From Mauremys mutica (lineage: Eukaryota > Chordata > Testudines > Geoemydidae): 64,000 bases of DNA. The DNA lies in assembly GCF_020497125.1 (NCBI RefSeq), contig NC_059075.1:105749222-105813221 (forward strand). The letters run 5' to 3'. The stretch's first letter is position 1. Each line of letters opens with the position of its first letter. The translations under genes and the position numbers were made by a program. Below are positions 9,673-18,560 of this stretch, piece after piece. The notes beneath the pieces were generated by a model that saw only the letters and a list, made by a program, of their open reading frames with translations, searched no databases and was not told where the DNA came from.

Positions 9673-10640
9673 GTCTAAAGGGTCGTGCGGGAGCTCTTCG
9701 TACCATGCAGCCTTGTATCTGTTTCCTCTGTGAACAGAGCTTTGACGGGCGGACCTGTGATGGCGAGGCGTCGGTAATTGATGCCCGGGGCTGTGGTGCC
9801 TTGGCGGAGACTTGGAGCAGGAACCCAAGTGGGAACGGCATTGACGACCGTACTGTGACTGACTGTGGTACCCTCTCTGGGACAAGGACCGATGACGACA
9901 TCTGCCACGGTTCCATCGATGTCCGCTTTCTGAGGAGGACTGGTGCCGCAAGTCCAGGATGGACGGAACCCATCCTGAGAGTCTGGTCAGAATCGAGGGT
10001 GATCCACGTGGACTCTGCCCCGAGCGGATGCTGGACAGTGATCGGCATTGGGAATGTTCCCTCGACCGAGACCGGTACCGAGCTGAGGGTGACTGTGGAG
10101 ATCCCAGCGGCGGCTTGCCGCTGGAGCATGGGGCCGACATCGGCAGCGCTCTGGGCACCAGCATGGACAAGACGTCCCGGGCCACCTGGAGGGCTTCGGG
10201 TATGGACAGCATCCGGACATTTGGAGAGGCCTGTTCTGAAGGGGCCGGGCTACTCCATTCTACGAGAGTTGGAGGCCTAGGGCCCGGTGGGGATCGAGGG
10301 CTACCCGACATGGGCCTAGCCTGTGTCTCAGACTTCCCTCGGTGCTGCTGCAAATAGGGAGTCTTCTTGGCACTCTTGGTGTGCCCCGTGGATGGGGAGC
10401 GGTGCCGACTGGTCGATGGCACCGGCAGATCGCCGCGTACCGATACCCGGTACGGCATGCCGTGGTTGGGGTCAGCCCCAACTCCATCAGAATGGCTTGG
10501 AGCCGAATGTCCCTTTCTCTTTTGGTCCAAGGCTTAAACGATTTGCAAATCTTGCACCTCTCGCTGATATGGGTGTCTCCCAAGCAGCACAAACAGTGTG
10601 TGTGGGTCACTTCTTGGCATAGAACGCCGACAAGAACTGC
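9673..10640 (-). pseudogene. DIRS gag-like gene
   Basis: The start region reads HCLCCLGDTHISERCKICKS, a Cys/His cluster, then FKPWTKRERDIRLQAILME. After a frame change it continues into a Ser/Arg/Pro-rich stretch (RYRSRSREHSQCRSLS...) and HRGNRYKAAWYEELP, where the hAT element cuts it. The Cys-rich head and RS-rich body are typical of gag in reptile DIRS copies. The sequence near 39700-39850 is a second copy of the same head. Confidence 0.7.
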
Positions 10641-10789
10641 AGGACTTAAATCCCGGGGCTCAGGGCATGTCCCGGCCCAGACTCACTGATTAGCTAAACG
10701 AACTACGCTAACTAACTACAGGTACTAAACGAACAAACAGTTCTGGGGACGAGCTCTAGCAAAGCTGGAGCAGAGCTGTTCCGACGCAC

Positions 10790-10989
10790 CTTCACTGGCT
10801 GCAAGAAGGAACTGAGGGTGGGGGCAGCGCACAGCTCCCCTTATACCGTGCCAAACAGGCACCACTCCAGCGGTCGCGGGGGCGCTCTCTCCTACAGGTA
10901 CTGCTAGGGGAAAAACTTCTGGCACGGGCTGAGCACGCACACCTATAGTGGAATACACACGAGCAATCACTCGAAGAAGAATAACCATT
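10790..10989. repeat. DIRS inverted terminal repeat, right copy
   Basis: The inverse of 5240-5460, ending CACTCGAAGAAGAATAAC. It lies upstream of gag in element orientation, so it would contain the element's promoter. The TATA-like stretch CTTATACCGTG is shared with the other copy. Confidence 0.85.
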
Positions 10990-11746
10990 ATTCCTTGGTC
11001 AGATTAAGTTTGAAACATTTCCCAGGCTTGCAAGTCTCAAGATGAGTTTTCATTCATACATGCTGTGACAAATATTGCCGAAATAATTTGACTAACAGCA
11101 ATACACACAGTAAGTCTGATGCCACTTCCAAAGTCATTCAGATCTGGAATCTCACAATTCTCTGGATTTGTGCAGGATACAACAATTCACCATTAAAGAA
11201 ACCACTGATTTTTCTCTTCCATTATCAATGCAAAGACATTTTTCTGTGTATCTGTTTCAGGCCCTGGTTAATGACTAGAGAGGATTTTGTTCTCACATAT
11301 GCTATGCTATTGTGGCAAAGAGAAGCTGTGAACTCCTCTTACCACCTCCATGAAGAATGAGCAGCAAAGCTGACAACACTTCCGCATGTTAACTAATTAA
11401 GTGAGCAGTCTCAGGAATAATTACCCTACACAATCTCCAGAGAAACTCCATCCATTTAAACAGTGTTAAAGTCATAGCGCAAAGATACTGGCAACAACTG
11501 TTCAGGCAACAATTGGACTTACATATGGCTGGGGCTAGCAAAGTTCCAGCATGGTTTCCCTGACCACTAAAGACAGGTTTTTGACCACATTATTTAAATT
11601 TTCAGGGAGAAATTCCTGGCCAAGCTGATTAGGAAAATGGGCCTAGCAATAACTGTGCTTAAACGGTGTTAAGCTGTAGCAGGAACAGGGTTAAAATGAC
11701 AAAATGCAGGCACTACAAAGGAAGAAGGATGATCTTACTTTTCAGG
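10990..11746. other. Intronic, nothing recognised
   Basis: AT-rich unique-looking sequence with short random open frames only. No repeat, exon or RNA gene was recognised. Confidence 0.5.
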
Positions 11747-12020
11747 CATGGACCAGGACTAGGGTGATCTAGGTTCAATTTCTGGTGCTGTAAACTTCCT
11801 GTATGACCTTCGATAAGTCACTGTCTCTGTACCTCAATTCCCAACCTTCTACCTCCATGTTGCATCCTGTTTCCCATCCTTTGTCTGTCTTGTCTATTTA
11901 GAGGGGAAACTCTTCAGGGCAGGGACTGTCTCTTACTAGGTGTATGTACAACACCTACTTCACTGAGGCCCAGAGGTTGGTTGGCTCTAGGTGCTACACA
12001 GACACAAATAACCAATAATA
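11747..12020 (+). repeat. MIR/CORE-SINE with L2-type tail, forward
   Basis: Contains GGTTCAATTTCTGGTGCTGT, TATGACCTTCGATAAGTCAC and then GGGCAGGGACTGTCTCTTAC with GGTGCTACACAGACAC near the end, the usual order of tRNA-like head, core and LINE-derived tail. Confidence 0.7.
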
Positions 12021-12034
12021 TACAGATCTTCTAC

Positions 12035-12228
12035 AGTGCTTTTCAACCATAGATGTCAAAGCATTTGACAAAAGAAGGCAAGTAGCACCCCCTACTTTAC
12101 AGACTGGAAAACTGAGCAGAGAGAGGTAAAGTTACTTGCTCAAGTCACACAGTAGGTCAGTGGCAGAGGCAGGAATAGAAACCAGGTCTTCTGAGTCCAG
12201 TGCCTTACCCACAGGACTATGCTAGGAA
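12035..12228 (-). repeat. MIR/CORE-SINE, reverse
   Basis: Contains TGGAAAACTGAGCAGAGAGA, GTTACTTGCTCAAGTCACAC and GGCAGAGGCAGGAATAGAAA. It is in inverted orientation to the copy just upstream, so the pair could form an intronic RNA duplex. Confidence 0.82.
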
Positions 12229-12794
12229 TGACAGCCTACCTTTAACATGTACTTCTTATTAAGAATACTTTCAGGATTAGGATCATGTTTGATTTTTTTT
12301 AAAAGGTTTACTATTTTGTATTTAAGAGGGCTGACAGTATTAGTATCTTTGCAGTGGTTACGCTCTTCTAGAGGGTCAGATCCTGAGAGCTGCTGAATAC
12401 CTGCACCTTCCACTGAAGCCAATGGGAACTCTGGTATTCAGCACATCTTAGGGCTTGGGCTATGGTTTGGTACACTTCCTAATCTTGAATACATTCAGTT
12501 TACTCCATTCACAGAATATATTTTATCCAAAAGAGCATCTGAAAAAATCTGACACTGCTCTAGTCACCAGCTGTCATTTAAAATTCTCTAGAAGCCTGCT
12601 ACCCTGTCTGTTAATACTTAGGTAAGAAAAATGACCAAACGTCCTGCATTTCCAAAAATCACCATTAGGCTACTGGAGATGGAAAGACAAAGCAGTAGGC
12701 GAGAGAGTAAAACAAGCATGCAAAGCAAAATATAAAGCTATGGACTGGGGTCAGTATTGCCTGTGAAAGCTACCATGAGATTCCAGTGAGACAC

Positions 12795-13290
12795 ACATGG
12801 ATTCACAGATTTTAAGGCCAAAGGGGAACATTATGATTATCATGAATCATTCTTGTAGCTCTTTTCAGAACCCTTTCCAATTTATTATATACAGAGGTTA
12901 TAGCTCCCTATTCTACCTGATATTCTCCTGTTCATGCATCCCAGGATTGCATTTGCCCTCTTAACTACAGCACGGCAGTAGGCCCTCAAGTTCAACTGGT
13001 TATCTACTATGACCCAACAACTCCCAATTACTATTTGCATTTTTATGTTCAAAGATTTCCCTCCACTCAGTTTTACTCGTCATTATTTTTAACTTTGGGA
13101 AATTGACCTTTTTGAAGCACCAAGAATATAGATTATTGGTCAGGACTATCTTCTGTTTGCACATACCAAATTAAATTAGATCCTGATTACTTGCACCTGG
13201 GCACCATCAGTTGTTAGCTCAGTGATCAATTCCTATTTATGCATCAGCATGAGATCTATAGAATTTAGAATTTCTCCAAGTCAGTTGCAA
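12795..13290 (-). repeat. CR1 LINE 3' fragment
   Basis: Starts at the 3' tail-like ACAGATTTTAAGGCCAAAGG and contains CATCCCAGGATTGCATTTGC and GGTTATCTACTATGACCC, the region downstream of the CR1 reverse transcriptase. Non-coding and decayed. Confidence 0.7.
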
Positions 13291-13557
13291 TACTTTTTGT
13301 GCTAGAAAACTGTAATTATAATTTTTAGAAACTCCACGGATATTTTACTAGTGGCTGCATGAGACCTCCAGCATATGTCTCCCAGACTGCATTTCCCTAT
13401 GATCAAGCAGTTTTTCTTTTTACACATTATAAATAAACATTTAAGGAGCTGCTCATCCTGTTTCCTTGCAACTGCATGAAGTTTTTCTTTTCTCTGCTAT
13501 GTATTTAAGACACTCTGTCACAGAGCTCCATGGAGATGTAATGCAGCATTAACTTAC

Positions 13558-13718
13558 CTGCAGTGGACAATGACTGGGGCATTATTTTCTTCTGCACATG
13601 GCATGGCCTCTTCCACTTCCCGCACCAGTTGTAAGAGGGCTGGTGCTTGATCTGGTGTCTTTTGATCTGGCCAGGATGTATACCAGTAATGTCGCAGGTT
13701 TCTTACTTCACCACCTTT
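13558..13718 (-). CDS. PTPN5: PTPN5 exon with WPD loop and catalytic Cys
   Basis: Spliced between a GATCACAG acceptor and CACTGCAG/GTAAGT. It is 161 bp: 53 codons plus two bases. The translation contains LRHYWYTSWPDQKTPDQAP, with the WPD-loop general acid Asp, then VREVEEA, and ends APVIVHC-S, so the nucleophilic Cys is the penultimate complete residue. The segment between EEA and APVIVHC is the least conserved part relative to the human protein but has the same length. The catalytic HCSAGIGRTG motif is split across a 9.7-kb intron. Confidence 0.95.
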
Positions 13719-13808
13719 CTGTGATCCAGTTATACAGAAAATTAGTACACTACTGTAAAATTTTTCAAAGATTCTTCATTAAAACTGATAAACTGACAAT
13801 CTGTTTCT

Positions 13809-14072
13809 TTGGACATATCTACACCAGTGAGTCTCAGAGCTTGTGTCGACAGACTTGGGCTCACAAGGCTTGTGCTACAGGGCTAAAAACAGCTGTGTAG
13901 ATGTTCGGGATCAGGCTCTGAAGTCCAGGGAGGATGGTGGGGCTTCAGAACCTGAGCCAAAATGTCTACACTGCTATTTTTAGTGCCGCAGCGCAAGCCC
14001 AAGTCTATAGAGCCATGCTCTGAGAATTGCTGCTGTGGGTTTCAAAATGCAGTGTAGACATACTCTGTGAGA
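13809..14072. mobile_element. Palindromic MITE (about 260 bp)
   Basis: Ends are GGACATATCTACACC and GTGTAGACATACTC. The interior is largely self-complementary (GCTTGTGTCGACAGACTTGG... versus ...GCGCAAGCCCAAGTCTATAG). No coding sequence. It sits directly upstream of the WPD-loop exon of PTPN5, within 100 bases of its acceptor. Confidence 0.72.
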
Positions 14073-14314
14073 ACAACGGAAGTAAACCAAAGCTAAAGAA
14101 AAATGAGCATCCACACAAGAAGTCACAAACCACAGAAATTCTGATTTCAAGGATCACTACTGCACTTGAGCAAACTGTTAAAAAAAAAATTCACTGAAAA
14201 CCCTGCTAAACTCTCATGCTCTTTTTCGGAGTTCTCTTTCCCAGCTCCTCTATATTAGTGCCAAGAGTTGTGTGCAAAACAATGTCTCTTTTATACTAGT
14301 CTACAGCCATCATA

Positions 14315-16316
14315 GGGTATGTCTACACTACGGGATTATTCTGATTTTACATAAACCGGTTTTTTAAAACAGATTGTATAAAGTCGAGTGCACGCGGCCA
14401 CATTAAGCACATTATTTCGGCGGTGTGCGTCCATGTACCGAGGCTAGCGTCGATTTCCGGAGCATTGCACTGTGGGTAGCTATTCCGTAGCTATCCCATA
14501 GTTCCCGCAGTCTACCCTGCCCATTGGAATTCTGGGTTGAGATCCCAATGCAAAAACAGTGTCACGGGTGATTCTGGGTAAATGTCGTCACTCAATCCTT
14601 CCTCCGTGACAGCAACGGCAGACAATCATTTTGCGCCCTTTTGCCCTGGATTGCCCTGGCAGACGCCATAGCATGGCAACCATGCAGCCCATTTAGCCTT
14701 TTGTCACAGTCACTGTATGTGTACTGGATGCTGCTGACAGACGCGGTACTGCAGTGCTACAAAGCAGCATTCATTTGCCTTTGCAAGGTAGCAGAGACAG
14801 TTACCAGCTATAGCACTGTCTGCAACTGGAAATTGGCAATGATGTTTATCAGTCCTTTTGTATCGTCTGCTGCTGTCATGGGTGCTCCTGGCTGGCCTCG
14901 CTGAGGTCGGCCGGGGGCGCATGGACAAAAATGGGAATGACTCCCCAGGTCATTCCCTTCTTTATGTTTTGCCTAAAAATAGAGTCAGTCCTGCCTAGAA
15001 TATGGGGCAAGTGTACTAGAGAACCAGAGAGCACAGCCGCTCCGTGTCAGAGCCCCAGAGATCCCGCAGAAATGATGATGCCATTCTAGGGGGTGCCCCT
15101 GCAACAACCCCACCCATTGCTTCCCTCCTTCCCCAACCCTCCTGGGCTATCGTGGCAGTGTCCCCCCCATTTGTGTGATGAAGTAATAAAGAATGCAGGA
15201 ATAAGAAACACTGACTTTTTAGTGAGATAAAATGAGGGGGAGGCAGCCTCCCGCTGCTATGATAGTGCAGGCAGTACAGAATCTTCATTAGACATGAAAG
15301 GGGGGGCTGATGGAGCTCAGCCCCCAGTTGCTATGATGAGGACAGTTTTCAATCCTTTTACACCGTCTGCCGGGAATGACCAGGAGTCATTCCCATTGTT
15401 GCCCAGGCGCCCCCGGCCGACCTCACCGAGGCCAGCCAGGAGCACTCACGGGATGATGAGGATGGTTTTCCACCATTTTGTACCATCTGCCATCAGGAAA
15501 GGAAGGGGAGGGGATGCTGCTGTTCAGCGCTGTAGCACCGCATCTGCCAGCAGCATGCAGTAGACATATGGTGACACTGAAAAAAGGTGAGAAACGATTT
15601 TTCCCCTTTTCTTTCACGGGAGAGAGGGAGGGTAAATTGACGAGCTATACCCTGAACCACCCGGGACAATGTTTTTGACCCTTCAGGCACTGGGAGCTCA
15701 GCCAAGAATGCAAATGCTTTTCAGAGACTGCGGGGACTGTGGGATAGCTGGAGTCCTCAGTCCCCCCTCCCTCCATGAGCGTCCATTTGATTCTTTGGCT
15801 TTCCGTTACGCTTGTCATGCAGCACTGTGTTGAGTCCCTGCTCTGGTCTCTGTCTGGAGATTTTTTCAAATGCTTTGGCATTTCGTCTTCTGGAACGGAG
15901 CTCTGATAGAACAGATTTGTCTCCCCATAAAGTGATCAGATCCAGTATCTCCCGTACAGTCCGTGCTGATCGGAGCTCCACGCTGGGCAAACAGGAAATG
16001 AAATTCAAAAGTTTGCGGGGCTTTTCCTGTCAACCTGGCCAGTGCATCTGAGTTCAGATGGCTTTCCAGAGCGGTCACAATGGTGCACTGTGGGATAGCG
16101 CCCGGAGGCCAATACCATCGAATTGCGGCCACACTAACCCTAATCTGACATGGCAATACCGATTTCAGCGCTACTCCCCTCGTCAGGGGGGAGTACAGAA
16201 AAAGGTTTTAAGAGCCCTTTAAATCGATATAAAGGGCTTCGTTGTGTGGACGGGTGCAGCGTTAAATTGGTTTAATGCTGCTAAATTTGGTATAAACGCG
16301 TAGTGTAGACCAGGCC
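14315..16316 (-). mobile_element. Harbinger-like DNA transposon, about 2 kb, with Myb/SANT remnant
   Basis: Outer ends are GGGTATGTCTACACTACGGG and CGTAGTGTAGACCAGGCC. Subterminal blocks (AAACCGGTTTTTTAAAACAG / AAATCGATATAAAGGGC) are also partly inverted. The interior contains a decayed Myb/SANT-like reading frame at about 15700-16000 and GC-rich tracts near 14900 and 15400. No transposase was recognised. The classification rests on the end sequence and the Myb-like frame; a target duplication is not clear. Confidence 0.65.
15700..16000 (-). pseudogene. Myb/SANT-like DNA-binding domain of the transposon
   Basis: Reads RTVREILDLITLWGDKSVLS, ELRSRRRNAKAFEKISRQRP, then shifts frame and continues as DQSRDSTQCCMTSV. 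The W..G pattern and the LRS-RRNAK-FEKIS block are those of the Myb-like second protein of PIF/Harbinger elements seen widely in turtles. At least one frameshift and no start; not functional. Confidence 0.6.
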
Positions 16317-16659
16317 TCCCTCTCCTCCTGATAGAGTCATTCAGTAAGACTACAGTGGTTTATAACACAATTGTTTTACTGAAGTATTTGATAGACTCTC
16401 CGATAGATTGACTCATTACCCTTGCTGTTTGTGTATTTTATATAAATAATAATATGCACACACACACAGCAAGACATTCAGAGGAAAGTGAGATTTGTGC
16501 CTCTAGTTATGGCCTCAAGTTTATCTTGAGGCACATTTCCATTTTCTTCAATGTCTGAGTCATTATGAAATCACCAAACATGCCACCAAATATTCAGATG
16601 TGCTCGTTTGTTCTTGTGGAAGCCAGTAAATAATTAACAAGGATTTGAAGAGATCTTAA

Positions 16660-17043
16660 TGAATGTTAGTTAGCATGAGTTAGGCTAGCTGTGACCCTGG
16701 TGACGTGAGATTTGTGGAAGCAAGATAATGTAAGACAGAGTGAACTGTGTGAAAGTTATTACGACCTTGCAATATGCAGTCTTGCTTTTTTCTAGTAAGA
16801 TAGCAGAAAAGCTTATGTATAAACAAAATGTATTTGTTGCTTTTTACTGTCTCCATGATTGCTAGAAATTGTCTGTAACAAAGGTATAATGGCTTGATGT
16901 AATTGTTTACCAGTTGAGAGACCTGTCCAGGACCCTGTGTCCTATGGCACTCTCTCCCTCCATTGTAATTACTGGAGAAATAATAAAGTGTTTGATTTTG
17001 CTGCACCCAAACAAAAAGCGAGAACTAAGTTTTTCTTCGACAT
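16660..17043 (+). mobile_element. Possible solitary LTR
   Basis: Begins TGTTAGTTAGCATGAG, has a polyadenylation signal AATAAA at 16982-16987, and ends ...TTTTTCTTCGACA, so it has the TGT...ACA form of an LTR with the signal near its 3' part. No internal retroviral sequence is adjacent and no target duplication is evident. Confidence 0.4.
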
Positions 17044-17329
17044 TCTGCATGCCTCAGTTTTTAGTCATCAACACAATCCACCGTAGGCCTAAGTTTCAGA
17101 GGTGCTAAGTGGAGCTAGCGATCCTCAAAGTCTTGGCCTTAGCCTTGTAGAGACTGTCTGGAGCAGCCAGCATTCGGCTGAATAATTCTCTTCAAAAGGC
17201 AGGAAAGTGTCCAAGGAAAGTAACCTTTAGCTTCCACGGACCTCCTTTAAACACTTGACTGAGTTTTAAGGAAGCAGTGGAGAGCAATTTTGGTTTAAGA
17301 CTAAGAACTAGGAGTAACATTTTCAAAAA

Positions 17330-17456
17330 TTCCTAAGGCCCAGATTTTTAAAAGGTGTTGCTCTGCTCAGCATAGCAATGCCTAATTAATTTAGTCTTAT
17401 TTTCAAAAGTGACGGACACACTAAGGAACCTCACTGAAAGTCAATGGGACTGTAGG
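17330..17456. repeat. Palindromic 'caaaagtgac' repeat, left part
   Basis: AGATTTTTAAAAGGTGTTGC ... TCAAAAGTGACGGACACAC ... AAAGTCAATGGGACTGTAGG. The continuation appears to be at 18310-18560, after the insert at 17457-18309. Confidence 0.55.
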
Positions 17457-18309
17457 CTGAATGGCCGTCACTCTCTGAGGGAGGGCACACCTCCTCGCTG
17501 CCATGTACCTGTAAAGGTGAGCTCAAAAGGGGGAATTAGCTGTACCTAGTGCTCCAGCCCTCCAAGCAGGATGGTAGTCTGTGAGCCCCAGGCTGTCAGC
17601 CAGGGCAGGGCAGCAAACAGTTAGTAGGCTATGACCTGCAATCAGGTCAGAGCGGTTTTGCAGTCTATGAGCCCCAGATAAAGCTGAGAACCAACAAAGT
17701 CTAGGGGCTAGGGCAGGGGTGAACAGTAGGGTACCACAGGCCTCCTGGCCTAAGATGGGGATGCTGCCACCCCAAGGGTGGGGTTGTAGGGGATGCGGGC
17801 CCACCCAATTCGCCCACGTCCCAACCCAAGGCACCAATAGTGGCAGAGTATTCTGCCACTGGGTCAGCAGGGATCTGCCCGCAACCTTGTACCCGGCTGA
17901 CCTTGTATCCGGCCAACACTCAACCAGACAGTCGTCTAGTTCCCCTGGGCTACTTCCTACGTCCCTGGGGTTTGGTACCTCTATACCGTGGGGATCATCT
18001 GTCATCTCAGGGAGCTCTGGCCAGTTTTCAGGTGGCAGCCCCAGCCCCCAGCAGCTCCTTGGCATCTCGGTCAGCTGGTGGAGCTCTGGCCAGTCCTCAG
18101 GAGGTAGCCCCGGCAGCTCCTTTGCAGGCTCCAGCAGCAGGTGGGATGCGTCTGTCTCCTGTGGCGGCTCCAGCTCAACTTCTGCTTCCTGTTCTGCCTT
18201 TCTGCTTATGGCGGGGCAGACGTGGCTCCCCTGGTTCTGCCCACCAAAGGGCGTGTCATGGTCTCTCCCTGTCACTTTCCGAGGGAGGCCATGCCTCCTC
18301 GCTACAGGG
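17457..18309. mobile_element. Unclassified 0.85-kb insert with terminal direct repeats
   Basis: Its two ends share a direct repeat of about 42 bases (GTCACTCTCTGAGGGAGGGC ... CCTCCTCGCTGCCATG at 17464-17505; GTCACTTTCCGAGGGAGGCC ... CCTCCTCGCTACAG at 18268-18309). A long minus-strand frame (17523-18503, 326 codons) covers it and includes an internally repeated LPPEDWPELHQLTEMP / LPPENWPELPEMTDDP unit. The frame runs past the insert into the flanking repeat, so it is probably not a gene. The element type is not recognised. Confidence 0.45.
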
Positions 18310-18560
18310 ACTTGAAACTCTAAAGTCACCTTTGAAAATGAGACTGAGGCTCTCAAGTCAGTTAGGATTTGCAAAGCTGAGCAGAGAAACACCTGAATAC
18401 CTTTAAAATCTGTGCCTAAGTCCCATTGACTTTCAGTGGGATTTAGGCTCCTTAAGTCCAGATACTCAAAGGTATTCAGGCTCCTACCTTCCACTGAAAT
18501 CAATGGGAGTTAGTTGCCTAAATACCTTTGAGGATCTGGGCCCAGAGTCACTTTTGAAAA
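18310..18560. repeat. Palindromic 'agtcaatggg' repeat, right part
   Basis: Two hairpin-forming blocks: AAGTCCCATTGACTTTCAGT / GGGATTTAGGCTCC and GAAATCAATGGGAGTTAG / CTAAATACCTTTGAGGATCT. It matches the family at 3434 and 30590. Confidence 0.65.

Larger units (their letters stand above)
5232..10989 (-). mobile_element. DIRS-type retrotransposon, near complete but defective
   Basis: A tyrosine-recombinase retroelement reading right to left: inverted terminal repeat, gag, RT/RNase H, recombinase, internal complementary region, inverted terminal repeat. About 200 bp at 10790-10989 are the inverted copy of 5240-5460; both contain AAGTTTTTCCCCTAGCAGTA-type sequence and CCCACCCTCAGTTCCTT. Between the recombinase and the left repeat, 5477-5590 is complementary to both outer ends, as DIRS replication through a circular intermediate requires. 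The flanks show no target duplication, as expected for this group. It is broken by a Penelope insertion (6062-6868), a hAT MITE (9361-9672), an RT deletion near 8760-8935 and several in-frame stops. Confidence 0.9.

Noticed and set aside
13809..14072. Promoter or enhancer near the WPD exon
   Set aside because: The block is a palindromic MITE with matching termini; no independent regulatory evidence.
17523..18503. A 326-codon frame as a host gene
   Set aside because: It spans a repeat insert and continues into the flanking palindromic repeat, with no splice sites, start context or recognisable domain.
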